Source: Corythucha ciliata (Eukaryota; Arthropoda; Insecta; Hemiptera; Tingidae). From it: a stretch of 64,000 nt of DNA. Positions 53,501-64,000 of the stretch are shown piece by piece. Below the pieces are notes generated by a model, which worked only from the letters and a program-made list of their open reading frames with translations, was not told the DNA's origin and ran no database searches. The translations under genes were made by a program, and so were the position numbers. The stretch is from NCBI GenBank assembly GCA_038030265.1, contig CM075939.1, positions 37,739,253 to 37,803,252 of the forward strand. Direction: 5' to 3'. Numbering within the stretch: the stretch's first letter is position 1; each line of letters begins with the position of its first letter.

Positions 53501-56500
53501 CACGGGAAGTCCCGTCCGCGCGGGAAATTTAGGTTTTGTCCAGCAAACTATTTTCAAGTCCCGTCGCGCGACCGCGCGCACCCCTCGATTTCATTTTGAG
53601 TAGCTAATCCACCTCCCGCCACAAGTCTTACTTTTGGGAGCTCTCACTATGATGTTTTGTCTGTGTGCAAATATATCTCATTTGAATTTGAATGATCAGT
53701 ATTGTGATCAATCAATCTCTTTATCACGTCAAGCTTCGTAAATTTCAAGCATGCTACGATGATTGACTTGAATACCAATTGTTTAGGCGAAAAATCTATA
53801 AATTATTTAGTATTTGTATTTATGTTTATATTACCGCAAAGAACGTATGACTTGTCCGGGCTGAAGTAGACTCTTCTCTCGGAAATGATGGCCACAGGAG
53901 GTGCCGCTTTAACGCCAGTACCATCTTCATTTCTGACTTTAATAACGACTTTTCCAATGTGTTTTCCTGTTGCCATGTACCTATACATATACGAGAATGC
54001 ATTCAATGTAGATCTTTTCAATGATTAACTTATTCATTATTATTCACCTGAAGGCTTGTTCGAGGCTTGTTGAGTCAAACAAAGTGACTGGCAAAGGTTG
54101 AACCGCCCCTGCTTTGATAAAATCCGTCATGTATTTATTAATTTGCTCCCTTTCCTCTTGGTACATCGGATCCCGGAAAAGATTGTCGAGAAGGACGCCG
54201 TGGAACGAGGTGTTTTTAAGGAAGAAAGCCATGCCTGTATTCACCAAGTGATTAACCTTCCCCCTCCCATTAGTAATCGCTTTAAAAACCCGTACCAAGT
54301 TTGGAGTTTTGAGCCAAATCGAATTTTCCTATTTCGAGAAAACGGCCTCTCAGCGCCAAACATCGGATGGAAGCGTGAAGTTTGTCATCGGCCAAAGAAT
54401 TCAAAACGATGTCGACTCCTCTTCCATTGGTGCGTTTGAGTATTATTTGTTCGAAGGAAGTGTCTCTCGAGTTTCCAATATTTCTGGCGTCGAGCTGTTC
54501 GAGGAAACGGTTTAAATAGACAAAAGGAGCGGAGACCATGGTTATGTTACTTTTGGGAATCGTTTGAGTAGAAACTCTCTTTTAGCCTGCGAACCAACAG
54601 TTGTGTAAACTTCAGCGCCGATGTGGAAAGCTAGATGCATGGCGGCGAGACCCACACCACCGCTCCCAGTGTGTATGAGAACGCTGGTTCCTTTTCTCAT
54701 TTCTCCCCTTAAGATAAGAGCGTAAATGACCTGAAATAAATATTTCAAATTCTCAATAATGGTATTTGTTCGAAGAAGGTGTTAACGTATAGTTGAAATT
54801 TACCGTGGCGTATGCAACTGGAATCGAGGACGCTTCTTCCATAGTCCAGTTTTCCGGAATTTCCCACATGCATTCTGTTAACGCGAGTAAATCCGTCGCC
54901 ATCGATTGAGCATCTGTACATCCGATGACGCGTTTTCCTTTCGAATCCCGACCAGCGAATTCAAGACCTAAAATACACTCCTGTACAAAAAAAAAAGCAA
55001 TTTATTAGGTGTCGTATAATAAGATGACAGTTGGGGGAGACGGACCATTTCGGGTTGCTCTCCTGGAAGGGCATCCGCGGGAAGCTTTCCTGAGGCAAGC
55101 ATGATGTCTTTGAAATTCAATGGTGCGTAATAAATTGTGCATGGCTCGTTGCCGGGTTCAGTTCTGAACATTTTTAGGGGGAACGCGTTAGAGATTTGAT
55201 TTGTATTTCTTTAATCAGTTAAGAAGCTTTACTTGATCATGGGGCTGCTCTCGATCCATCTGAGACTCGACAAGTCTCCTCGGGTTAAAGTATTCACGTA
55301 GGCGTTCCCAACAGGCCCACTAGTTTCACTGGGAAGGTCGAAATGCTGCATTCCGCCCCATTTCCCATTTTTCATCACGTTCACCTTCAGATTTTTCGAC
55401 AATTGCTTGTCAAGTTCAGCCGAACTAATGGGTTGACCGTCGAAATTGGCGACGCACTGAAAGGACTCGCAGCCCGACTCTTTGCTCAAACAAAGGAATA
55501 AACCTAAGAGACCTGTTGTCGTTGAATCTTCGCCAATTAAAACGACTCGTTGCTTCGATTTCAATGCAACGGACTGGGCCGTTTTCAGGGTATCAACCCA
55601 GTTGAATGTGTCCTTGGTGACTTTGATGAGTCGCGCTGGTGATGGATTGTCGGCGAGTCTGAGAAGAATCAAGTAATCACCGTCCACCTTGATTTCAGAA
55701 ATGACGTTGAATCCTTCGATCGTGTCCTTGGTTGTGCCCTTTGTCTCGCGTGTTATAACGAAACCACCGTCCTGTTCAAAGCAGTTATAATAATAATAAA
55801 TTGAACATTTTCTTTTTGAAACGACTCAATTAGTCGGCAATTAGTCGTCTAATTAGGTTGTGGGGGAAGGGCGGTGATAGACCCGTCAGGTGAGGCCGTT
55901 GGCAGTCGAGCATCATCATAAAATATCATGAAATAACAAGTTTCTATGACGAATGTCAGCTTTTCTTTTGTAACTGACTTTAGTCGGCCACTGTTCTCCA
56001 TGCATTGGGAAATGAATTGACTATAAAAAAATAATTTCTGCGTTACAAAATCGAATTGAGGTTTGAAATATCCGATTTGAGCGGAATAGGTAGACTGTGC
56101 GAGCTGAACAGCGATTTGTAAAACACGAGTCAAAAAACAAGATACCCCGGTTTGATTCCGGGTATTTTGGCTGTCTTTTGGGTTCAATAAAATCTGATTA
56201 ACTGAGCCAAATGGTTTGATTGAGTTTTGAGTGTACAAGAGAAAAACATGCCCACTGTACTGAGGCAAATGCGGATGAATATAATTATACGATAATTGAA
56301 TAAGCTATGACCTTTAACGTTTATATTGGACAACTCACCATAAGAGCGGGTGCGATATTCTTCAGGAGCGAAATCATTTCTAAACCGACAACCACATGGC
56401 GGGATTTCGACTCATCGAAAGGCCCAACGGTGACATCGGCTTTTACGGCACTCACGCCTATCGAGTCCAAGCCTTCTTTAATCGACGCTGGCTCGTCTGC

Positions 56501-57427
56501 GATGACTTCAATTTTTGGCGATGTTAAAAGAACTTTTGCAAAGACTTGGACTACTGTAGGCGTCAAGAGGTTGTGAAAATTGCGGTTTCGAGCGAGTTCG
56601 ACGATTTTCAAAATGGATGGATTGTGATAGTTCTCTTGGGCAAGACGTACAAAGCGACGAACGGCTTTTTCCAGTGTCAGCTAAATTCAAGGTGGAGTTT
56701 TTTTCTCTCTCATGAATGAATAAATAGAACAAACGAGTCTAATTACATTGGCTGAGAAGAATGGAACGAATTCGTTTGACTCTAGTTGAAGGCCACTGCG
56801 TTCTGGCCTCATAGCTACTGTTGTCATTTTCACTGCTTTCACTTCAACACCTCCACTGCGAATCAGTGGGCCTATGTCCATGTAGGTTTGAACGCCAATT
56901 TCTGTGAACGTAAAAGGTTAATGCACGCTTCCTTCACTTCACTCCCAACCGACAGCTTACCAGATTTCCCTTTCACGGCTTCAAGGTGGGTTATAGGATC
57001 GATGACCATCTTAACAATCCTCGTGGGCAACGATAAAGTCTTTGCGTTGTCCTTTAGGATGATGGTTTGAAGCAGACCGTCCAAAAAGATCGTCCAGTTG
57101 TTGTTCCACTCAATTATTGAGTTTGAACCTTTTTAGAGAATCCCACCGCCGGGGTAAGTTTTCTTCTTCCAACGTAGCAAACAACAACAAAAGCATTACC
57201 GGTATTGTCTGTCTCCTTAATCGTCTGAAACCGGCCGTAGTATTCGAAGCCACGCTTGGAAACGGCCGTATAGAAATCTCTTTTTGTCATTTTTATCGGT
57301 GTGATTCCATTCAACGCCTTGACGGCTTTCAGAGGTGGCGTAGCCGGTATCTCCATGTTCGGTGATCCCTCTTTCTCCAGTGAATCGACGGCACGAATGG
57401 TACCGGTGCTTACGAGAACTTCATTGG
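50536..57427 (-). CDS. Animal-type fatty acid synthase, C-terminal half
   Basis: Cytosolic multidomain enzyme that extends fatty acids from malonyl-CoA using NADPH. Exons from the 3' end: 50536-50714, 50787-51021, 51082-51327, 51397-51647, 53835-53980, 54048-54234, 54296-54494, 54551-54730, 54804-54980, 55046-55163, 55233-55771, 56339-56680, 56747-56901, 56961-57128, 57200-57427 (cut by the N gap). All junctions keep phase; about 1,116 codons. Domains in protein order: dehydratase end ([23 protein letters not shown]), pseudo-methyltransferase region ([14 protein letters not shown] onward), enoyl reductase ([43 protein letters not shown]), ketoreductase ([29 protein letters not shown] with active Ser and Tyr), acyl carrier domain (LGMDSLM, Ser carries phosphopantetheine). 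The frame stops 38 residues after that Ser, so the thioesterase of typical animal FASN is absent. Ketosynthase and acyltransferase lie beyond the gap. Confidence 0.93.
51780..53080. repeat. Degenerate tandem repeat, family A, longest array
   Basis: About 1.3 kb of imperfect ~30-bp units: 'GAATTAGCGCTTTTTCTCAA' + 'TTTTAGCCGC'. Roughly every fourth unit carries 'CCCNAGAATC.G.GAGTTGGCGTTTT', hinting at a higher-order period. It lies wholly inside the hAT-like element. Confidence 0.75.
53171..53210 (+). ncRNA. Degenerate hammerhead motif, Penelope-derived
   Basis: CTGAGGA core, GCTA/TAGC stem II, GAAAC and GTA in the same spacing as at 47,787. Flanks also match the Penelope 3' region (TTTCGGACTTTG before; 'CTCGACGAGTGTTTGGCTTT' after). 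Stem I does not pair well, so activity is doubtful. Confidence 0.6.
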
Positions 57428-57927
57428 NNNNNNNNNNNNNNNNNNNNNNNNNNNNNNNNNNNNNNNNNNNNNNNNNNNNNNNNNNNNNNNNNNNNNNNNN
57501 NNNNNNNNNNNNNNNNNNNNNNNNNNNNNNNNNNNNNNNNNNNNNNNNNNNNNNNNNNNNNNNNNNNNNNNNNNNNNNNNNNNNNNNNNNNNNNNNNNNN
57601 NNNNNNNNNNNNNNNNNNNNNNNNNNNNNNNNNNNNNNNNNNNNNNNNNNNNNNNNNNNNNNNNNNNNNNNNNNNNNNNNNNNNNNNNNNNNNNNNNNNN
57701 NNNNNNNNNNNNNNNNNNNNNNNNNNNNNNNNNNNNNNNNNNNNNNNNNNNNNNNNNNNNNNNNNNNNNNNNNNNNNNNNNNNNNNNNNNNNNNNNNNNN
57801 NNNNNNNNNNNNNNNNNNNNNNNNNNNNNNNNNNNNNNNNNNNNNNNNNNNNNNNNNNNNNNNNNNNNNNNNNNNNNNNNNNNNNNNNNNNNNNNNNNNN
57901 NNNNNNNNNNNNNNNNNNNNNNNNNNN
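57428..57927. other. Assembly gap, 500 N
   Basis: Exactly 500 N, a conventional placeholder of unknown true length. It removes the upstream part of the fatty acid synthase gene. Any long 'ORF' crossing it is an artefact. Confidence 0.98.
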
Positions 57928-59664
57928 ACGCGAATCTCCTTTCAGTATTTGTTCGCTCACCGTCTCTAGCACCCTCTGCCCCCTCACTCTCGACTGGCGT
58001 AATCACTCTTAGTTACTCTTTACGCTAAAAATAAAACAAAATTCGTCAAAACTAAAATTAGTGAAAACTTTTTACTTTTAAAAGCCCTTCCTCACGGCCA
58101 CCATTCTATACGTCCCTTGCAGAAGTTTCCTTTTTCCTTGCCATCACCCTCATTCCTGCTCCCATACAATACATATTTTTTAGCGATCATCTCATGTCTC
58201 TTCCCATATTCTCCAAGCCACATGCTTTCAACTTCCACGAATTTTGACGATGTGGGCGAGAACAGGTAAAGAGTCAAATTTTCTATCTCTCTAGACGAAA
58301 AGGCATTGTACATCTCCACTATAACGGGTGCAGGGGAAATTCCTTCTAGCTTGTGTTTCGTGCCGAAACAAACTAAAAGCCCAGGTTATACTTGTTTGCA
58401 AAAGAAAAAGACAACTTGATTAAAATAGGGATAGCAATTTAAGAGTTTTCATTTTGAAGTTGAGAAAGGAAGTCGAGAACTTCTTGACTTTCTTGTGTTA
58501 ATTAAATTAGCAATCAAGAGCAATTAGAGATTCTCATAACCTTTTTCTGTAGCAGCTCATTAATGAAAAGACCTAGGTATAAGTATTTAGTTGTTGTCAG
58601 ATAAAATTAAAAATAAATTGTTGGGAAATGGATAGATTAGGTAGCCATTTGACACCCAGCAATTTTCTAGAATGGACTCTTTTGACATGCATTGAGTACG
58701 CATATACCGTTGGCTATTTTCGTGACGTTCAGGACGAGTATATTGAAGAATTAATTGACTGTTTATTAATTTTTGTACTACGTGCGGGCTCTGTTTCGAG
58801 ATAAATGAATTGTAAACGTTGAATTTCTTGTCAACTCCGTTCCGTTGCGGTGTGTTCGTCAACTTATTTTGTTTGTCTTATAAGTCTTCATAGGGTGGTC
58901 CCTTGAAGGGTCGGCATCTTTGTCAAATCGTCAAACCAGTCGCTGTCGGTAGAGAGTTTGATGCTCTCGATGCAGCACCTTCCAACGATACCCCACAAAC
59001 TGACAATTCATGCCTACGGATATTTTTCTGTAGAAAACTAATTCTTTTGACCAGCAGAAGCGGCTACGATAGAGTTGCCGGATTCGAGTTTGGGAAAAAC
59101 TGTACAGGAAAGATTAGTAGAAAACTGTAGATTCAAATGACAACCTGTAGATGTTCGTTTCCATAGGGTAGGGCCCTAATTAACATAAAATAAAACTCAG
59201 ACGAAACGAATGAGTTGTGCTCACCAAGGCTGACTCACGCTACCCCACGCCGAATAACTCATATCCCGACACCCGAATAAGCCCCCCACCCCAACCGTGG
59301 CTCAATGCATGTTGTCCACGGACTATCACCTCATGTTTCCAGTCGTCCATAACGTAACATAACCATAACATTTGATAGGATTGTATAAGATTATTGTGCT
59401 GCTCGCCCAATACAGTTTACCAATTCGAAGATTGCATTGATAAAAGTAGCCCAAAACATGTTTTAGAGCTTTTTCTCGATTGTAGTTTATAGCATAGCCC
59501 AATCTTGCAGCTCTACAGGTCGCCTTCTTTATAGACCCGGGGTCTATAAAGCTGCGTTTACATTTGAGAGTTTTTTGCTCTCGAGAAGCGCCTAGAGTTT
59601 CAAGAAACAATTGCCCTGGGTGGGGGTTCTGCTTTACTCATTCCTCGCAGTAAGTCTGCCAAGG

Positions 59665-59738
59665 GCGAAACTGCAACGCGATTGGCAGCGTGCTGAACTA
59701 TAAACCCCGTGGTTCCGGGTTCAAATCCCGTCGGGGAG
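59665..59738 (+). tRNA. tRNA-like sequence, probably a pseudogene
   Basis: Shares GCGATTGGCAGCGTGCTG and GGTTCAAATCCCG with the minus-strand tRNA-like sequence at 34,484-34,559, in the same order and spacing. Box A and box B are intact, but the anticodon stem does not pair and the 5' acceptor strand is missing. Both are probably heads of an otherwise decayed tRNA-derived element. Confidence 0.4.
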
Positions 59739-59879
59739 CGAATTTTTTCTCGAAAATCGAATTGTGTCGTACGGACGATAATATAATTTCGTTTAATTTA
59801 TTAATCAACTACCGGCCACAACATCCTTCCTAAAGCCTACTTGAACAGCTAGGTACTTGAAATACTCCAACGAATTCCC

Positions 59880-60080
59880 GCGAATGACAATTCGCAGTGA
59901 AATTGCAACATCTGGAGTTTTATATCCGTGAAATTGCAAGTTTCGGGTCTTCATTTCGAGTAAATTGCTAGTTTCGGGGCCAAATATAGCCTTCAGTGGG
60001 CAAAGAGCCGAGATTAAAAGAATAAATTGCTGCAACATTGCGAGTTTCGGGTCTTAATTCAGGCGAACTCCCTTGTTTCG
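59880..60080. repeat. Degenerate tandem repeat, family D
   Basis: Units of about 30 bp: 'AAATTGCAAGTTTCGGGTCT' + 'TAATTCGAGT', as at 19.9 and 20.8 kb. Confidence 0.55.
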
Positions 60081-61320
60081 GGACCGGGACCGTTTTTTTT
60101 GAACGGAACAAAAAAAAACCGGTATTCTAAGTCGCTAAAAATTACCGAGTTGAGCTTGATCGTTAACTTATACCTTAAAAATCGGTTAATAATTTGCTTC
60201 AAAGAAGACCTCTCACGTTTTTAACGACTTCTTACGGAGTGTCGTGACGGAGTTAGTCGTTAGGGAATCGCTTTAAATATGCGAATGAGAAAATAACTAA
60301 AACGAGCTACTCGTTGGAAAAAAAGACTCGATTAAAAAGTATGGGGTTTTAAACGACTGTGTAGCGATATGACACTAACTAGTCGGTAAATTGGGAATAA
60401 TCGGTAAAGTTTGAGAGATGTATACTCCTTTTTCGTCGATTGAATTTCGGTTGTTCAAGCAAGACACTCGTTGAAAAAGTATTACTTGATAAAACATATA
60501 GAGTTGGAACCGACTGTACACGACTATCCCGTATCTTTTGAGTTCTTGATAAAAAAAATTGGAGTTCCTCAATTCTGATCTCAATTAGCAATATGTCTTT
60601 ATAGTTATCTATAGTTTCATCGTACCTACGGGTAGCTCTCATCTGTTCAGCATTCAGCAATTAAGAAATAAGAGGTTCACGATTTTCCATGAACACACAC
60701 TATAATTTAAAATTTCACTTTTATAAGTTTGCGTAGATGTTTACCAGGTAATTCAGCTGGCTGATTCACGCTTACTCCCAAAATCTACGTGCTCGAAAAT
60801 TCTATGCTCAGCCGAAAACTGGCATTATACATTCCACTATGAAGGACGTGGCTCATAAGTTGCGGACGTAAAACTACAATTTATGAATTGGCTTGCAGAG
60901 AAAAAAATTCGGTTGGTCCTATCTCAGGCAGTGGCTAATTTTACGTGCCTCTTGTAATAAGAAATGTTAAACTAATTATTTAGAGCCGTTTTCACCAAGT
61001 CTGGTTAACATTTTTGAACTCTGATTAGTGACTCTAACCGGCGTTAGCAGTCAAATCGGATTTCACCAGCATTTTTGAACGAGATCAAGCCTTGATCTCA
61101 GTTCAAAAAACTGAACGCCCGAATTTGGCTGGTTAGAACATTAACTGGTGGATTATCTCTTATCAGTTGCTCACTTCTCCATTTCTCTTTCGAGAATCGC
61201 TATTTTTCGTCGTGTATGTTGTTATTTGTTGCTTAAAAACTAATAATTTTCCGTACTGAGGTGACTGTTCCACACGTCATGAATACACTCGGTCCCGTAT
61301 TCAGAAGCCAACCTTAACCT

Positions 61321-61516
61321 TTAGGGCCTTTTCACACGAGGAGAAAAAAGACGCCGACGTGTGAGTCAACGTCTTTTTTTCAGGGGAGAGACAACTCTTG
61401 CGAACGCGTTCAATGTGAAAGGCCCCATAGAGTTTTATGTGTTTTTACTGACTGCAAGGATCGCACGCTGACGCGCGCGTCTGCGACTTTTTTCTCCCAG
61501 TGTGAGAGGGGCCTTA
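61321..61516. mobile_element. MITE (TTAGGGCC / GGCCTTA ends)
   Basis: Inverted ends about 35 bp long: TTAGGGCCTTTTCACACGAG, GAGAAAAAAGACGC at left; 'GCGTCTGCGACTTTTTTCTC', CCAGTGTGAGAGGGGCCTTA at right. 196 bp, no ORF. Confidence 0.75.
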
Positions 61517-61630
61517 CGCCTCCTTTAAGCGCTTCAAAATAGATGACACATTTTTATAAACCATCACATTCTTCAACTCCTTGCTTCGTAAAGGTGGTTT
61601 TCTGAATACGGCCCTTGGTGTTCGAAGGAA

Positions 61631-62097
61631 ATGTTTTCAAGTGGGCGTCGACTCGTTGAACTGGCTTTGGACGGCTTCGAGGATGATGAGTATGAGCCAC
61701 GTCGGTTTCGGGAAATGCCTGCCATTCGTGACAGGAATTGGGTAGACGAGCTTGTTCCTCTTTCGAGGCGTGGAAGAAGATTGTTAGTGGCTTCGGACGA
61801 TGGGGTGTATAGTCGTGACGTGCGGCAAGCAAGGTGGATACGGGAACGAGAGAATTCCACCCCAAAAAAGCATTTCAGTATTCAGTAGGTCGAGTAGGGT
61901 CACGGACCGTTCCCGAAAGGGAAGACGTGCAACGATTGCAGTTCTGCGAACCCTTCGTTTGTGCCTTACTTCATCGTTTAGGAATAAGGGAAATCGCTAC
62001 CGCAGCCGCGGCTGTTTTGTTTCGCATAGATGAAATAAAAGGAATGAGACAATATGAATGTGTTTGGTTTTTCTCTCCTCTCTCCCATTTCCTGAAG
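61631..62097 (+). CDS. Two unassigned ORFs with protein-like composition
   Basis: First frame: RRLVELALDGFEDDEYEPRR, FREMPAIRDRNWVDELVPL. Second, overlapping frame from about 61,890: TVPEREDVQRLQFCEPFVCA, LLHRLGIREIATAAAAVLFR. The second has a helix pattern loosely like a cyclin fold, but that is weak. An AATAAA occurs inside the second frame near 62,034. They may be exons or fragments of one gene; no splice model fits convincingly. Confidence 0.25.
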
Positions 62098-62165
62098 TAG
62101 GCATTTTAGTGCATTTCATTTTGTTTTTTTTCTTCTTCTTCTTCTTCTTCTTCTTCACTTTTTTT

Positions 62166-62987
62166 AGTGCATTTCATTCTGAAAATGCACTATTGGTCTC
62201 GTCGTGATGGTGGCAAACATGGGTCATGTCATGTTTTTTTCACGTTTCAGATCCTCTAGAACACGAATTCAGTGGTCTCCAGGATTCATTTTATATATAA
62301 GCTTATGGCCGTTTTCTTGTTAGCACGATAACTCTCGAAGAAATCAATTTAGCGGAACGCGCTTTGGCTCAAAAATCAGAAGTCATAAGACCCCGGTCGG
62401 TATTGCATTTGGGCCAAATCCAACGAGGTGGAGGGGGGGAATAGGGGTTGAAATTGTCAAAAAATCACTATAAATCGCCAGTTGATTCTAGATGCATCAT
62501 ATTCAGTGCGAATACTCCTCGTTAGAGTAGCCTTTGATTACCATTTTAATTTTTCGAAAAAGTCAAGGTGGTGGGGGTGGTCCTCCCGGTGTGGAAGTGT
62601 AAAATAATAGCGTTGAACTTCACTAGTTCATCTTAGCGCTCTAAAATTCGACTCAAAAATGTAATGTAACCAAAGCCCTGGGTTCCATTGAGATTTATCG
62701 AAAACTTTGATGGAGGGGGGGTGAAATGGGGGATGAAATTTCAAAAAAATCGCTTAAATTCACACGTTTAGGTATTATAAAATACGGCACAAAACTTTAA
62801 TATAACAAAGCCCTTGGAAAAATAACGAAACTTTTCGACATTTTTGAAAGAGGGTGGTGAAAATAGAGAAAGAAGTTCGGCTTAAATGGTATCAAAATTA
62901 TTACTTCTGGGACGGCTCGGGGAATCCGTATATGGAATGAAATGCACTCTTTCCCACCGCCAGCTGCCGGGGCGAAATTTTTTTGTG
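62166..62987. mobile_element. 'AGTGCATTTCATT' element, copy 3
   Basis: Left end and first ~170 bp match copy 1 almost exactly (AGTGCATTTCATTCTGAAAA, 'CGTCGTGATGGTGGCAAAC'). One 296-bp unit follows, then a more diverged unit. The right end matches copy 1 (GGGACGGCT, 'AATGAAATGCACTCTTTCC', 'CCAGCTGCCGG'). A (CTT)n microsatellite and a second AGTGCATTTCATT lie just outside at 62,108-62,165. Confidence 0.75.
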
Positions 62988-63339
62988 TTTGTGAACAAAA
63001 ACACTGAGGATGCCTCCAAAAAGCGAAAAGCTTTTGTTTTAATAATAAATACTATTATTCGCTGGGAGACAACAACATTCAAAAATTTGTCCCAAGAGAA
63101 GTCTCTACCACTGAATGCGCAAATCTGAGATCAATTGACGGAAGTTAGAACTGAATTTTATTTATAAACGGCAGTCAGGAGAAATGGTTTTCACCACCGT
63201 GAAATCGAGTTCAACTAACGTCGTTCAACTAACCAGATGACCTGGAAATTGACCCGTTCATTAAACTCAAGATCTTTTTGCTGATCAGTTAATCACAGGT
63301 TATGGAGGTGTAACCAGTTAAGTAAGCTGCAGTGATCCC

Positions 63340-63790
63340 TCCAATCGACCCCCTCCAATCCTCCGTCGTCTTGCCTTATTTCTGCACCAATCCATATCCA
63401 CCAATGCATACGCGGTAGCATCAATTTTTCAAACTTTGTCCCGGAAGTGACTTTAGACCACGTTGAAGTTTTACCTTAAAATTTCATGCTCTTCCTTCGA
63501 CTTATTTGAAAAAAGGAGTACTACTGCATATGCTGAATTCCCTGGGGATTGAAACGAGTTTTAAAAACCAGGGTTGGTGCAGAAATTAGGAAGGAAAATG
63601 TATGCCGAGTAGTAGACGAGGGCTTATTGGAGGGCGTCACACGTGCAACTCACCCTTAAGGATTGTCCGTGTGCTACCTCGCCTCCTGCGCGTTACGTAA
63701 ATTATCACCGTATTTCTGCACCAATCCTGGATTTCAAAGTGTTATTTGTATCTCCATGAAATTCCGCTCGCGCGTACGATCTTCTTTTTT
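63340..63790. repeat. Diverged relatives of the 32.9-kb MITE
   Basis: Blocks from the arms of the MITE at 32,878-33,277 recur in both orientations: 'ATTTCTGCACCAATCC' (63,378 and 63,712), TTGGAGGG(C/G)GTC, 'GCAACTC.CCCTTAA', 'CGCGTACGATCTTC'. Probably one or two eroded copies. Confidence 0.6.
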
Positions 63791-64000
63791 TGCCTAGCTC
63801 CTGTTGTAGCCACAGAGATATTATAACTAGAGCTTGAATGGCCCTTTGCGCAGCGGGACCATCATTGACGTCACCCCCAGCTAGAAGCGGGTCCAAAAAT
63901 ACCTTGGATGAGAATGTTTTGGCGGGGTTTTCGATGGGTGAAGGGGTTTTCCTGCTCACGCCGTTTTTTGAGACAGCCAATGTGAAGAGACCTCCGGTCC
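63791..64000. other. Window end, no gene seen
   Basis: A minus-strand ORF (63,705-63,980) overlaps the MITE-related sequence and has no recognised motif. Confidence 0.4.

Larger units (their letters stand above)
51694..53586. mobile_element. hAT-like non-autonomous element in an FAS intron
   Basis: Inverted ends AGGGGTGCGCGCGG / CCGCGCGCACCCCT are flanked by GATTTCATT on both sides (51,685-51,693 and 53,587-53,595), an 8-9-bp target duplication as made by hAT transposases. 1,893 bp, with no transposase. The subterminal parts are GC-rich (CCCGTCC, GGGACGGGAC repeats). The interior is a family-A degenerate array plus a Penelope-derived ribozyme fragment. It fills the intron between exons 53835-53980 and 51397-51647. 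Confidence 0.82.
57928..61320. other. Region beyond the gap, no gene seen
   Basis: No fatty acid synthase exon was recognised in this stretch. It may be intron, intergenic sequence, or a misjoined contig. Short ORFs (58,092-58,319 and 59,326-59,610 on minus; 58,903-59,130 on plus) have no family features. Contains a tRNA-like sequence and a family-D array, listed separately. Confidence 0.45.

Noticed and set aside
57301..58012. Four long ORFs of about 190-220 codons
   Set aside because: They run through the 500-N gap; their length is an artefact of unknown bases.
61883..62097. Cyclin-like exon
   Set aside because: Only a loose helix pattern is visible; the cyclin-box Lys and Glu landmarks could not be placed, so it stays unassigned.

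Overview
This is a window of animal nuclear DNA, most likely from an arthropod-like invertebrate. Genes are split by short introns with GT-AG borders and AATAAA signals. One is a sperm/cilium protein (CFAP58), one an animal-type fatty acid synthase, one a DCAF13-like WD40 protein. The spaces between are packed with eukaryotic transposons: Ty3/Gypsy, Penelope-like, a non-LTR reverse transcriptase, P-like/THAP, hAT-like, a tRNA-derived SINE and many MITEs. Nothing identifies the species. There are no bacterial operons, rRNA genes or CRISPR arrays.

Layout. 0-3.2 kb: a degenerate tandem repeat, a decayed Gypsy reverse transcriptase and the 3' end of an unidentified membrane-protein gene (+). 3.28-13.07 kb: a nearly complete CFAP58 gene (-), 17 exons and 884 codons as traced. 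Its 4.2-kb intron holds a foldback element that itself contains a palindrome with tRNA-like arms. 13.4-30 kb: mostly repeats. These are a diverged SINE, four families of degenerate ~30-bp arrays, a family of elements with 296-bp tandem modules, a 1,466-bp foldback, a 970-bp near-perfect palindrome, and a set of nested insertions around a P-like element. 31.0-32.5 kb: a Ser/Thr-rich, Asp-rich predicted secreted or surface protein (+). 33-40.6 kb: non-LTR remnants, MITEs and a second P-like copy. 40,724-48,670: a Gypsy element (-) whose 5-bp target duplication is still readable; its 5' side is occupied by a Penelope-like element with a hammerhead ribozyme motif and by a MITE. 49.1-49.8 kb: the 3' end of a DCAF13-like gene (+). 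49.86-50.18 kb: a SINE with poly(A) and a 10-bp target duplication. 50.54-57.43 kb: the C-terminal half of a fatty acid synthase (-), running into a 500-N gap. 58-64 kb: repeats and short unassigned ORFs.

The host genes show no functional link to one another. The striking content is the architecture of the repeats: nested insertions, several giant inverted repeats, and arrays of short degenerate units that in one case form most of a hAT-like element inside a fatty acid synthase intron. Gene calls rest on reading exon borders, on phase continuity across every junction, and on remembered family features; no database search was run.
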